In this document: positions 24,442-33,080 of the stretch, in pieces | Numbering within the stretch: the first letter of the stretch is position 1 | Layout of the letters: every line of letters begins with the position of its first letter | From: G025836975 sp040391135 | GTDB lineage: Bacteria > Pseudomonadota > Gammaproteobacteria > Burkholderiales > Burkholderiaceae_B | Length of the DNA: 64,000 bases | Direction of reading: 5' to 3' | Assembly: GCA_040391135.1 (NCBI GenBank) | Contig: JBEBYL010000002.1 | Span: forward strand, 184,540-248,539 | Notes under the pieces: generated by a model | Seen by the model: only the letters and a program-made list of their open reading frames with translations | What the model was told of the DNA's origin: nothing | The model's database searches: none | Program-made: the position numbers and the translations under genes

Positions 24442-24460
24442 CGCGCGCTGCCACGCCGGT

Positions 24461-25810
24461 TTAGCTGGCGCCGTCGACCTTGCCGGCGGCCTTTTCCATG
24501 AGCAGCTCGATTTCCTCGCGATGGATATCGTGCGTCACGAAGCCGGAGGCATTCTCGGGCATGGCCAGGCGTTCGGGTTCCGCCAGGGTGCGCCGTATGT
24601 CCTCCAGTCCGCTGGCCCAGTGCTCGCGCATGGCCGACAGCCCGAACTGGAAATCCTTGTAGTGCCGCTCGTAGGGCTTGTTGCGGTATATAAGGTGGAT
24701 GACGTTGTAGCGCTTGCTGCAGGCCAGGTCTTGCGCCATGCGGCAGTAAGGGTCGCTGGCGCGGATATCGGGGGGGATGTCCTCCAGCAGATGCTGCAAT
24801 ATGTGGCGCAGGTATTGCGTCCAGCGTAGTTGCTCGGTGATCATGCGCGTGCGGCTGGAGTAGCGGATATCCTTCATCCGGTCGGACACTTCGCTCATGT
24901 TGACGGGTACCTGGCCGCGCGCGCTCCATAAATCCACCTGGAACACCAGGGTGTCGCGCAAGGGGCGCGATTCCAGCACTTGGGTCAGTGGTGTGTTCGA
25001 CACCAGTCCGCCGTCCCAGTAGTGTTCGCCGTCGATCTCGACGGCGGCAAATGCCGGGGGCAAGGCGCCCGATGCCATGAAATGCTCGGCGCGCAGCGTC
25101 ATCTTGGTATTGTCGAAGTAGGCGAAATTGCCGTTGCGCACATTGACCGCGCCGACCGACACTTGCTGTTGGCCGGAGTTGATCAGGTCGAAATCGCATA
25201 GCCGCTCCAGCGTATCCTTGAGCGCGCTGGTGTCGTAATAGCTGGCGGTATCGGCGTTGCCAGGCATGATGGACGAGGGTGGCGGGAAGCGCGGCTGGAA
25301 GAAGCCCTTCTGGCCGTTCAGCAAGGCGCTGCCCGCATGCAGGGCGCCCATCGTCTGGCGCATGGTGTCGTTCAGATTGAAAAAAGACTGCTCGATGAAG
25401 GGCGGGATTCCCAATCCTCCATTGGGCTGGCATATGGTTTCCCAGAACTCCAAAAGGCGCGGCATGCGCATCTCGGGCGGGTTGCCGGCAATGATGGCGA
25501 TGTTCAGCGCGCCGATCGAAATACCCGACAGGCAGCTCAGTTCTATGCCCGCCTCGTGCAAGCCCTGGAATACGCCGGCCTGGTAGGCGCCCAGCGCGCC
25601 GCCGCCCTGCAATACCAGCGCCACGGTCTCATAGGGCGGCAGGCCGGGCGTCGTATTGACCGGAAGATTGGCGTTTTCAAGCGCCGCTTCTTCGGTGCTG
25701 GCCTTGGTTGGCAGTTTGTGGGTGTTGCGGGGCTTGGGCGCCGCCCGCGCCAACAAGGTTCGGCGAGGCGTATGTTCGGCTTCGGGAAAGAGCTTGAGCT
25801 GCTGACTCAT
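24461..25810 (-). CDS. Patatin-like phospholipase
   Basis: The 449-residue protein has the patatin oxyanion motif QGGGALGAYQAG, nucleophile Ser in GISIG, and the catalytic Asp in YWDGGLVSN. A C-terminal extension of about 120 residues with a short coiled segment follows. It likely hydrolyses phospholipids or other acyl esters. The N-terminus has no clear signal peptide. Its start overlaps the stop of the upstream LysR gene by 4 bases, so both are probably expressed together. Confidence 0.9.
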   Translation of the reverse strand: MSQQLKLFPEAEHTPRRTLLARAAPKPRNTHKLPTKASTEEAALENANLPVNTTPGLPPYETVALVLQGGGALGAYQAGVFQGLHEAGIELSCLSGISIGALNIAIIAGNPPEMRMPRLLEFWETICQPNGGLGIPPFIEQSFFNLNDTMRQTMGALHAGSALLNGQKGFFQPRFPPPSSIMPGNADTASYYDTSALKDTLERLCDFDLINSGQQQVSVGAVNVRNGNFAYFDNTKMTLRAEHFMASGALPPAFAAVEIDGEHYWDGGLVSNTPLTQVLESRPLRDTLVFQVDLWSARGQVPVNMSEVSDRMKDIRYSSRTRMITEQLRWTQYLRHILQHLLEDIPPDIRASDPYCRMAQDLACSKRYNVIHLIYRNKPYERHYKDFQFGLSAMREHWASGLEDIRRTLAEPERLAMPENASGFVTHDIHREEIELLMEKAAGKVDGAS

Positions 25811-26751
25811 GGTTGAATGCCTTTGCTGCGGCGCTGCGCGTCGATACCGTTCACCATAACACTATCGGGTGCCGCCGCCAGGCTTGCCACGAAGGCGTCG
25901 ATCAGCGCGCCCCGATAGCGGGACTTGTGCAGAACCAGCGACAGCCTTCTGCGCAGGTTCAGAAAGGGCGTATCCAGGATACGCAGGCGGCCGGTGGCTA
26001 CCGGGTCGCGCGCCGCCGCGTAAGGCAGGCAGGCGATGCCCAAGCCGGCTATGACAGCCTGCTTGATGGCTTCGACCTGGCCCAGCTCCAGCACGATCTT
26101 TCCGGCGGGCAGCGCGCTGAGCACCTGTTCGGCTTGCACCCGCATGGCCGATCCCCGTTCCCGCAGTATCCATTTGGCGTCCTTGAAATGCCGGGCTTTC
26201 AATTCGCTTGTTTGCGCCAGAGGATGCGAAGGCGCGGCGCAGACCACCAGGGCGTCATCGCGCCAGGGCAGAATCTCCAGTTGCGGGTGGTTGACGGGAC
26301 CTTCCACGCAGCCGATATCGATGCGATGCGCCAACAGGCCGGCGGCAATGGTATCCGTGTTTTCCACGCTGACGTGCAGAGAGACCGCGGGATGCAGCGC
26401 AACGAAAGGACCCAACAGGTCGCCGACCAGGTAATTGCCTATGGTGTTGCTGGCGCCCACGCGCAGTTCGCCCGTCAGCGCCAGGGGCTGCTCGCCGGTC
26501 TGGCGCAGCATTTCGTGCAGGCGTTCGATGATCTCCTGAGCCATCGGCAAGAGCTCTTTGCCGCGCGGGCTCAGGTGCAGCCGTCCCCGTTCGCGATCGA
26601 ACAACTGCGCGTTCAGTTGGCGTTCCAGTTCGGACAAAGCCATGCTGACGGCCGGCTGGGTGACGAACAGCCGTTCCGCCGCGGCGCGGACTGTACCCGA
26701 CGCGGCGATGGCAACGAAGACTTCGAGCTGGCGTATGCTTATTCCTATCAT
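25807..26751 (-). CDS. LysR-family regulator, YeiE-like position
   Basis: The 314-residue protein has an N-terminal HTH (GTVRAAAERLFVTQPAVSMA) and an effector domain. It is divergent from a YeiH-type exporter, the same arrangement as yeiE-yeiH in enterobacteria, so it probably controls that gene. The ATG at 26751 is preferred over an in-frame TTG 3 bases earlier. The downstream overlap with the phospholipase gene is unusual for this pair. Confidence 0.88.
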   Translation of the reverse strand: MIGISIRQLEVFVAIAASGTVRAAAERLFVTQPAVSMALSELERQLNAQLFDRERGRLHLSPRGKELLPMAQEIIERLHEMLRQTGEQPLALTGELRVGASNTIGNYLVGDLLGPFVALHPAVSLHVSVENTDTIAAGLLAHRIDIGCVEGPVNHPQLEILPWRDDALVVCAAPSHPLAQTSELKARHFKDAKWILRERGSAMRVQAEQVLSALPAGKIVLELGQVEAIKQAVIAGLGIACLPYAAARDPVATGRLRILDTPFLNLRRRLSLVLHKSRYRGALIDAFVASLAAAPDSVMVNGIDAQRRSKGIQP

Positions 26752-26813
26752 CAATAAATTTTATACAACAATTCAGGATTAGTGAATTTGCTTATTAACT
26801 TGTCATATTTAAA

Positions 26814-26828
26814 ATAACCCCACGTTAT
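26814..26828. promoter_or_regulatory. Candidate LysR site (T-N11-A dyad)
   Basis: ataac and gttat flank ccccac-type sequence in the short divergent region between the LysR gene and yeiH, 22 bases before the yeiH start. Confidence 0.4.
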
Positions 26829-26850
26829 TATCAAATGCGAATTTGCTCCC

Positions 26851-27954
26851 ATGTCTGATCCCGCCCGTGCTTCGATTTCCTTGTTTCCCGGCGCCGTGCC
26901 GCCGGCCGGGGCTATGCAGGGGGCGTCTTTGTCGCATGAGAGCCGGCAAGCCGATGCGGCGCCGCGCGCCCCGTCTCCTCTGTACGGTCTGGCGCTGGCC
27001 GTGGTGGTGGGCGTGTTCGCCATGATGCTGGGGCGCTGGATGCCGATTATCGGCGGCCCGGTTTTCGGCATTCTGCTGGGCATTGCCATACGCAATACAG
27101 TCGGGATCGGGCCGGTATTCAAGCCTGGCCTGCAGTTTGCATCCAAGCAGATACTGCAATGGTCCATTATTGCCCTGGGTTTCGGACTTAGCATTCAGCA
27201 GGTCGCACAGACCGGCCTGGAATCGCTTTGGGTCACGCTAATCACCCTTGTCGTGGCATTCGGCTCGGCCGCCCTGTTGGGCAAATTGCTGGGGATACCG
27301 GCCCGGCTCAAGACTCTTATTGGCGTGGGCACCGCCATTTGCGGCGGATCTGCCATCGCCGCGGTAACGCCCATCATCAAGCCGGAAGAGCATGAAACCG
27401 CTTTCGCGATTTCGACCATTTTCCTATTCAACATCGTGGCGGTACTGGCTTTTCCTTTGCTGGGCCATTGGCTATCCATGTCGGACGCGGGCTTCGGCAT
27501 GTGGGCGGGAACGGCCATCAACGATACTTCGTCGGTCGTGGCGGCGGGTTATAGCTACAGCACGGCGGCGGGCGATTACGCCACCATCGTCAAGCTGACC
27601 CGGGCGACCTTGATCATTCCGATTTGCCTGGTGCTGGCCGTCATGGTGGCCTGGCGTGAAAAAAAGCAGGGCACGGCCGGCTTCAGCCTGGCGCGCATTT
27701 TCCCCTGGTTTATCTTGTGGTTTCTGGTCGCTTCGGCCCTGCGCTCCACGGGCCTGATCCCGGAGCATCTGAATGCGAGCATTCATTTCCTGGCGCAGTT
27801 TCTGATTATCGTGGCCTTGACGGCTATCGGCCTGTCGTCCGATCTACGGCGGATGGCCGTCGCCGGCTTGCGGCCCATTGCCCTGGGTCTGGGCGTGTGG
27901 CTGGCTGTCGCGGGCAGCAGCCTGGCGGTGCAGCGCCTGCTTGGGGCCTGGTAA
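26851..27954 (+). CDS. yeiH: YeiH-family putative sulfate/sulfite exporter (UPF0324)
   Basis: The 367-residue inner-membrane protein has about 10-11 spans. Family stretches include GRWMPIIGGPVFGILLGIAI, GVGTAICGGSAIAAVTPII and GTAINDTSSVVAAGYSY. YeiH proteins are annotated as sulfate exporters, but direct biochemical proof is limited. The divergent LysR gene matches the enterobacterial yeiE-yeiH layout. Confidence 0.9.
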   Translation: MSDPARASISLFPGAVPPAGAMQGASLSHESRQADAAPRAPSPLYGLALAVVVGVFAMMLGRWMPIIGGPVFGILLGIAIRNTVGIGPVFKPGLQFASKQILQWSIIALGFGLSIQQVAQTGLESLWVTLITLVVAFGSAALLGKLLGIPARLKTLIGVGTAICGGSAIAAVTPIIKPEEHETAFAISTIFLFNIVAVLAFPLLGHWLSMSDAGFGMWAGTAINDTSSVVAAGYSYSTAAGDYATIVKLTRATLIIPICLVLAVMVAWREKKQGTAGFSLARIFPWFILWFLVASALRSTGLIPEHLNASIHFLAQFLIIVALTAIGLSSDLRRMAVAGLRPIALGLGVWLAVAGSSLAVQRLLGAW

Positions 27955-27994
27955 GCCTAGGCCGGCCGCGACCGCCTTGTGGGGAAGGGCCTGA

Positions 27995-28369
27995 TCAGGC
28001 CAGCCACGACATCGGGTTGTGCCGAATGGCCACGCCCACAATATAAAAGAAAATGGCGATCGCGATCAGGGCGGCGACACCGCGCGATGCCGGAGTCTTG
28101 CCGCGCTTGATGGCGATGGCGCCCACGCCTATATACAGGATCAGGGCGACGATCTTGGCCAGTATCCACGGCTGCTCGGGGCCGATCATCGCCGCCAGGA
28201 TCACCCCGCAGACCAACAATACCGTGTCGATGATATGAGGCGCTATCTTTACGAAACGGCGCTGCAGCAGGCCCGAGCCCGATACCGACCAGTACGCCCG
28301 GATGATGAAGAAGATAATGCTCAGGCCGGCGGCCGTCATGTGCAGATGTTTGATAAAAAAGTAATTCAT
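27995..28369 (-). CDS. SirB2-like small membrane protein
   Basis: The 124-residue protein has four hydrophobic helices and the family opening KHLHMTAAGLSIIFFIIRAY with a downstream APHIIDTVLL. SirB-family proteins have no established biochemical role. It is a single gene, tail to tail with yeiH. Confidence 0.85.
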   Translation of the reverse strand: MNYFFIKHLHMTAAGLSIIFFIIRAYWSVSGSGLLQRRFVKIAPHIIDTVLLVCGVILAAMIGPEQPWILAKIVALILYIGVGAIAIKRGKTPASRGVAALIAIAIFFYIVGVAIRHNPMSWLA

Positions 28370-28441
28370 CGTAGTGCCCGTAAGTTTTATGCGTTGGCAG
28401 TGTAGTTCACCCGGCCCATCCTTGCGGCCGGGCCTATCGTA

Positions 28442-30256
28442 TCAGCTGGGCGTCTTCGGCGTTTCCGCCAATTCCCAGGCACCTGTTCCATCACCCTTCA
28501 GTATCAACTGGCGTCCGTGATGCGCAAACAGCGTGCTGCGGTGGCCCACGCTCAGCAGCACTGTATCGGGCAACTGCTCGCGCACCAGGCGGTACATGGC
28601 GTCTTCCAGGCCTTCGTCCATGGCCGAGGTGGCTTCGTCCAGGAAGGCGGCATGCGGCGCGGCCAACAACAGCCGGCCGAAGGCCAGGCGCTGCTGTTCG
28701 CCCAACGACAGGATGCGGCCCCAGTCATCGACTTGATCCAGGCGCGCGGCCAGATGCCCAAGCTGGACCGTCGCCAGCACCTGTTCGGCCCTTCCGCCGG
28801 CTTGGGCGGAGTCCGGGCCGGCTTTTCTCGGGTAGTGCAGGGCGTCGCGCAGGCTGCCTTGCGGCAGATAAGGCTTCTGGGACAGGAACAGCGATCCGCC
28901 TTCGGGACGGGTGATGGTCCCCTGGCAGTATGGCCACAGACCGGCCACGGCTCGCAGCAGTGTGGTCTTGCCCGAGCCGGACGGGCCGCGTATAAGCAGG
29001 GATTCGCCGGGACCGGCAAGCAGATCCAGCTTGTCCACCAGGGGAGCCTTGTCCGGCGTCGTTATGGAAAGTCCGTGCAGGACGAGGGCCGATCCTTCCT
29101 CGCGCAGTTCGGGCTCGGGCAGCGCGCCGGCGTCGGCAATGGCCTTGGTAAAGCCGCTCAGGCGATTCAGCGTGGCGCGATACGTGGCGAAGCTGTCGTA
29201 GGCATTGCGGAAGAACGACAGGTTGTCCTGCAGGCGGCCGAAGGCCTGGGCTGTTTGCATCAGGTCGCCCAGGCTGATCTGTTTGGAGAAAAAGCGCTGC
29301 GCCTGGATGATGAAGGGGAAAACCACCGCCGTCTGCGTAACCGTGAAGTTGAAGCCCAGGAATTTCAATGTCCGGTAAACGATGGCCCAGGCATTGCCGA
29401 TCACATTGGCGAAACGGCCCCGCAGCAGGGCGCCTTCCACTTTTTCGCCGGCATAGAAGGCGATGCTTTCAGAATATTCGCGCAGCCGCACCAAGGCATA
29501 GCGGTAATCGGCGTTGTAGCGTTCATTCAGGAAATTCAGCAGGATAAGAGGGCGGCCGATCCCGATGGCGAACACCGTGGCGATGAGCACATAGGTGAAT
29601 ACCAGGAAGACCATGGCGCGCGGCACTTCCGTGCCCAACACCGCCAGCGGCCCCGACAGGTTCCACAAGATCAGGGTGAAGGCAAAGGTGGAGACCAGGG
29701 CGTTGACAACGCCCATCGACAGCGACAAGGACATTTCCACGAAAGTGGCAACGTCTTGCTGTATGCGTTGATCCGGGTTGTCGACGGGGGCGTCCAGATA
29801 CTGGCTGCGGTAGTAGGATTGTCCATCCAGCCACTGGCCCAGCAGCTTTTCATTAAGCCAGACCCGCCATCGGATGGTAAAGGCCTGCTGCATGTAAAAG
29901 TCGATCAACGACCGTATGACATGGGCGGTGGCCAGGATGGCGAAAATCAGCATGGCTGTCCAGAAGCCGGCACTGTCCAGCTTCTGCAATGCGCTGTACA
30001 TGGTGTTGTACCAGGCCGAGAACAGCACTTCCAGGCGCACGCCGCACAAGGTCAGGAACAGGATGAGCGCCAGGGTCGCCAAGGGGCGCCAATGGCGGCG
30101 CGGAGAAAAATACTCCGCCGCCAAGGCCCAGAACTGCCGGCCCCATATGGTGAATCTGGCCAAGCCCCATATCGTCGCGGCGGCCAGCACCACCGTAATG
30201 GCATAGGCCTGGGCCAGCCATATGCCGCTATCCATCAATACATTGTTCCAGTTCAT
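28442..30256 (-). CDS. ABC transporter, fused permease-ATPase of SbmA/BacA/YddA type
   Basis: The 604-residue half-transporter has an N-terminal membrane domain of about six helices with the family stretch ALQKLDSAGFWTAM and the EAA-like region before residue 300, then an ATPase with Walker A RGPSGSGKTT, signature LSLGEQQR and Walker B AAFLDEATSAMDE. Relatives take up peptides, cobalamin or very-long-chain acyl compounds. The true BacA/SbmA proteins lack the ATPase, so this is closer to YddA/BclA-like members. Substrate unknown. Confidence 0.9.
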   Translation of the reverse strand: MNWNNVLMDSGIWLAQAYAITVVLAAATIWGLARFTIWGRQFWALAAEYFSPRRHWRPLATLALILFLTLCGVRLEVLFSAWYNTMYSALQKLDSAGFWTAMLIFAILATAHVIRSLIDFYMQQAFTIRWRVWLNEKLLGQWLDGQSYYRSQYLDAPVDNPDQRIQQDVATFVEMSLSLSMGVVNALVSTFAFTLILWNLSGPLAVLGTEVPRAMVFLVFTYVLIATVFAIGIGRPLILLNFLNERYNADYRYALVRLREYSESIAFYAGEKVEGALLRGRFANVIGNAWAIVYRTLKFLGFNFTVTQTAVVFPFIIQAQRFFSKQISLGDLMQTAQAFGRLQDNLSFFRNAYDSFATYRATLNRLSGFTKAIADAGALPEPELREEGSALVLHGLSITTPDKAPLVDKLDLLAGPGESLLIRGPSGSGKTTLLRAVAGLWPYCQGTITRPEGGSLFLSQKPYLPQGSLRDALHYPRKAGPDSAQAGGRAEQVLATVQLGHLAARLDQVDDWGRILSLGEQQRLAFGRLLLAAPHAAFLDEATSAMDEGLEDAMYRLVREQLPDTVLLSVGHRSTLFAHHGRQLILKGDGTGAWELAETPKTPS

Positions 30257-30333
30257 TCACGCTCCGTTACCGCGGCGATTCAAAAAGCTACAAAGACCGC
30301 ATTGTGTGCGAAATGTTCCGGAAGCGCTATTGA

Positions 30334-31200
30334 TTAAAGCTGATTCAGCGGGATTTTCAGGTAGCGGACGCCGTTGTCCTCGGGCGTGGGGGGCTCGCCC
30401 GCGCGGATGTTCAACTGGATGGCGGGCAGGATCAGCACGGGCATGTCCAGGGTCTTGTCGCGGGCCGTGCGCATGGCCACAAATTCGGCCTCGCCGATGC
30501 CGTCATGGACATGGATGTTGTGCCGGCGCTGTTCGGCGACCGTGCTGCGGCACTGGCGCGAACGATTCTCGGGCGGATAGTCATGGCAAAGATACAGCGC
30601 GGTGGCCTCATCCAGGTCAAGTATGCGCCGTATCGATCGGTACAGCGCATGGGCATCGCCGCCCGGAAAGTCGCAGCGCGCGGTGCCCACGTCGGGCATG
30701 AACAGGGTATCGCCCACGAATACGCCCAGGCCGTCGATACGGTAGGCCAGATCGGCCGGTGTATGCCCGGGCACGTGCAAGGCGCTTGCCTTCATTTGTC
30801 CGATCATGAAGGTGTCGCCGTCTTTGAATAGATGGTCGAATTGCCGGCCGTCGGGTGCGAAATCATCCTTCAGATTGAAGATGTCCTTGAACGATGCCTG
30901 CACCTGCCTGATGTGTTCCCCGATGGCGATGCGCCCGCCCAGCGCAGCTTTCAAGTGACCCGCCGCCGACAGGTGGTCGGCGTGGGCATGTGTTTCCAGT
31001 ATCCATTGCACCGTCAATTTTTCGCGGCGCACGAACTCGATGATTTCATCGGCCGAGTCCGTGGCCGTGCGGCCGGATTTCGGGTCGTAATCCAGTACGG
31101 AATCGATGATGGCGCAGGACGGATCGCCGGCCTGGTAGACCACGTAGGAGAACGTCGAGGTTTGTTCGTCGAAGAAAGGCTGGACTTGGGGTGACGGCAT
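30334..31200 (-). CDS. MBL-fold hydrolase, persulfide-dioxygenase-like (ETHE1/Blh type)
   Basis: The 288-residue metallo-beta-lactamase-fold protein has the metal motif THAHADH, a second ligand His in VPGHTPADL and the ETHE1/Blh-specific GDTLFMPDVGTARCDFPGGD, which supplies the iron-ligand Asp. Relatives oxidise glutathione persulfide to sulfite. The start at 31200 follows an AAGGAG site; a 30-residue upstream extension is arginine- and proline-rich and unlike the family. No rhodanese or BigR regulator gene is adjacent. Confidence 0.88.
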   Translation of the reverse strand: MPSPQVQPFFDEQTSTFSYVVYQAGDPSCAIIDSVLDYDPKSGRTATDSADEIIEFVRREKLTVQWILETHAHADHLSAAGHLKAALGGRIAIGEHIRQVQASFKDIFNLKDDFAPDGRQFDHLFKDGDTFMIGQMKASALHVPGHTPADLAYRIDGLGVFVGDTLFMPDVGTARCDFPGGDAHALYRSIRRILDLDEATALYLCHDYPPENRSRQCRSTVAEQRRHNIHVHDGIGEAEFVAMRTARDKTLDMPVLILPAIQLNIRAGEPPTPEDNGVRYLKIPLNQL

Positions 31201-31333
31201 GCATGCTCCTTGGGTCGGGTGGGCCGGCGGGGGGCGCACAATGGATGTTAACAAGGGATGGCGGCGTGTGCTTGTGCGGGGCGCCCTCATGCAGCGATAA
31301 TCGACGCTTGTCTTCCCACCATCAAGAGGTCAT

Positions 31334-31708
31334 ATGCCTTACGTCACCATATCGATTACACCGGGATTCTCGGCGGCTCAGAAAAAGCAGCTCATGCAGC
31401 GGACCAGCGACGCCGTGGTGCAAAGCATAGGCGCGCCGGTGGCCAGCGTTCGAGTCCTGTTGCACGAGTTGCAGGATGGCTGCTACCTGAATGCCGGCCA
31501 GTTCGATACGCAGGGGCTGATGTTCGTGGTCGAATTCATCGCGGGGCGCACGGTCGAACAAAAGGCGGCGCTGATCGCGGCGCTTAGCCGCGCGGGTTCA
31601 GAGGCCACCGGCATTTCTGAAAGCGAAGTCCGTACACGGATCATCGATTTTCCCAAGCACGACATGGGAATGGCCGGCGGCATCAGCGCCGCGGCGGCGG
31701 GGCGCTAG
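31334..31708 (+). CDS. Tautomerase superfamily protein, two fused 4-OT units
   Basis: The 124-residue protein starts MPYVTISITPGF, so Pro2 becomes the catalytic N-terminal proline after Met removal. A second beta-alpha-beta unit starts near residue 58 (GLMFVVEFIAGRTVEQKAAL) and lacks its own proline. This length and architecture match the fused subgroup that includes CaaD-like and malonate-semialdehyde-decarboxylase-like enzymes. The exact reaction cannot be assigned. It lies 1 base from the DUF924 gene. Confidence 0.85.
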   Translation: MPYVTISITPGFSAAQKKQLMQRTSDAVVQSIGAPVASVRVLLHELQDGCYLNAGQFDTQGLMFVVEFIAGRTVEQKAALIAALSRAGSEATGISESEVRTRIIDFPKHDMGMAGGISAAAAGR

Positions 31709-31709
31709 C

Positions 31710-32264
31710 GTGGACAGCCGGGCGCCATACAGCCAGGCCGATGTGCTGATCGACTTCTGGAATCAGGCCGGGCCCGCGGCCTGGTTCGCCAAGAATCCGG
31801 ATTTCGATGCGGCCTTTCGCCAGAGGTTCAGCGATGCGCACTTTGCGGCGGCCCGCCGGGAACTTGACCATTGGCTGGACGATGCAATGGCCAGCCTGGC
31901 CCTGGTGCTTTTGTTGGATCAATTCCCGCGCAATGCCTTTCGCGGCACAGCGCATATGTACGCCACCGACGGGCTGGCCCGCCACTTCGCGCGGCAAGCC
32001 ATAGCCGCCGGACGCCTGGAGCAGGTCGGCGACTCTTTGGCGCTTTTTCTTTGCGTGCCCTTCATCCATTCGGAAAGCCTGGCGGACCAGCGCTACGGGA
32101 TGGAGCTGTACCAGCGGCACAGTCCGGCGAATAGCCGCTTTGCTCAAGATCATCACGACATCATCGCCCGGTTTGGGCGATTCCCGCACCGCAATCCCGA
32201 ACTGGGACGCATCAGTACGCCTGAAGAGCTGAGTTTCCTCAACGAAGGCGGGTTCGCCGGCTAG
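31710..32264 (+). CDS. DUF924 family protein
   Basis: The 184-residue soluble protein has the family segments VLIDFWNQAGPAAWFAKNP, LALVLLLDQFPRNAFRGTA and LCVPFIHSESLADQ. DUF924 proteins have an all-helical TPR-like fold and no established activity. GTG start one base after the tautomerase stop, so the pair is probably an operon. Confidence 0.9.
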   Translation: MDSRAPYSQADVLIDFWNQAGPAAWFAKNPDFDAAFRQRFSDAHFAAARRELDHWLDDAMASLALVLLLDQFPRNAFRGTAHMYATDGLARHFARQAIAAGRLEQVGDSLALFLCVPFIHSESLADQRYGMELYQRHSPANSRFAQDHHDIIARFGRFPHRNPELGRISTPEELSFLNEGGFAG

Positions 32265-32286
32265 CAAGGCCGGCGGTGGATGGTTG

Positions 32287-32919
32287 TTACATATTGGCCA
32301 GATCCGCCACCGCATCGACGACCAGGCCTGTGCCTATGGCGATCATCAGGATGTCGCTGGCCACGCGCACATATCGGTAGCCGGACGGCGGCAGTCCGAT
32401 GCGCGCCACGATGGTGGGCGGCAGGTCGTAAAAGATAACATCGCGGTCCAGCGGATACCCCATCCGCCACTTCTTTGCCTGCCCCGGCGGCATGCAGCCA
32501 TTATGTTTTTTTGCCAGGCCCGGCGGGCAGCGTCCGGCGCGAAACTCTTCGCCGTAGTACTCGCGCAGATAGCTTCGTTGCTGGTCGTTGAAGTGAATAT
32601 TGATGGAAAGGGAGTCGCCGCGATCGCCCCGGTAGTTCCGGTCCCGGTTTCCGCTATTCCGGCTATCTACTTGTCTTTGGTGACTTGACTTCCCCGAGCG
32701 GTCCGCTCTGTCCGGCGATTCGCCGCGTGAGCCATGCGCGTTCTTTTCTGCCTTGTCCTGTTTGCCATTGCCATTGCCCCTGTCGTGGTTTTGGCTTTGG
32801 CCTTTGCCTTGGCCGCCGCCACCCCCTCCCGCGTGAGCGGGTTTGTCCGCCAGGGCGGGCTGGGTGGATAGAAAAGCGACAATGATCGCTGTAGCAAGAT
32901 GACTTTTTCGCAGTGCCAT
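32287..32919 (-). CDS. Secreted CigR/RcnB-like protein with a glycine- and asparagine-rich linker
   Basis: The 210-residue protein has a signal peptide (cleavage after PALA near residue 24), then a low-complexity Gly/Asn/Asp/Lys-rich stretch (about residues 28-105). The C-terminal domain carries CPPGLAKKHNGCMPPGQAKKW, the motif of the CigR/RcnB-like group, and ends with a hydrophobic segment. CigR is a Salmonella anti-virulence protein; RcnB is a periplasmic nickel/cobalt protein. The role here is unknown. Confidence 0.75.
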   Translation of the reverse strand: MALRKSHLATAIIVAFLSTQPALADKPAHAGGGGGGQGKGQSQNHDRGNGNGKQDKAEKNAHGSRGESPDRADRSGKSSHQRQVDSRNSGNRDRNYRGDRGDSLSINIHFNDQQRSYLREYYGEEFRAGRCPPGLAKKHNGCMPPGQAKKWRMGYPLDRDVIFYDLPPTIVARIGLPPSGYRYVRVASDILMIAIGTGLVVDAVADLANM

Positions 32920-33080
32920 GATCAGTCCTTTATTAACGCCCGAAGCTCCTGTGCATCAAAGGGATGTTGCGCATCCCGGCCACACGCCTTGCGTACGGGC
33001 TTTTTGTACTAGGCGGTACGGAGTGTAGGAAGTTTTTTCCAAGCCGGCCACTGGAATAAGTTTAGAGAAAGTATCCGCTG

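Noticed and set aside
28517..30337. 606-residue plus-strand open frame opposite the ABC transporter
   Set aside because: It mirrors codon bias of the minus-strand gene, which has Walker A, signature and Walker B motifs. No motif was found in the mirror frame.
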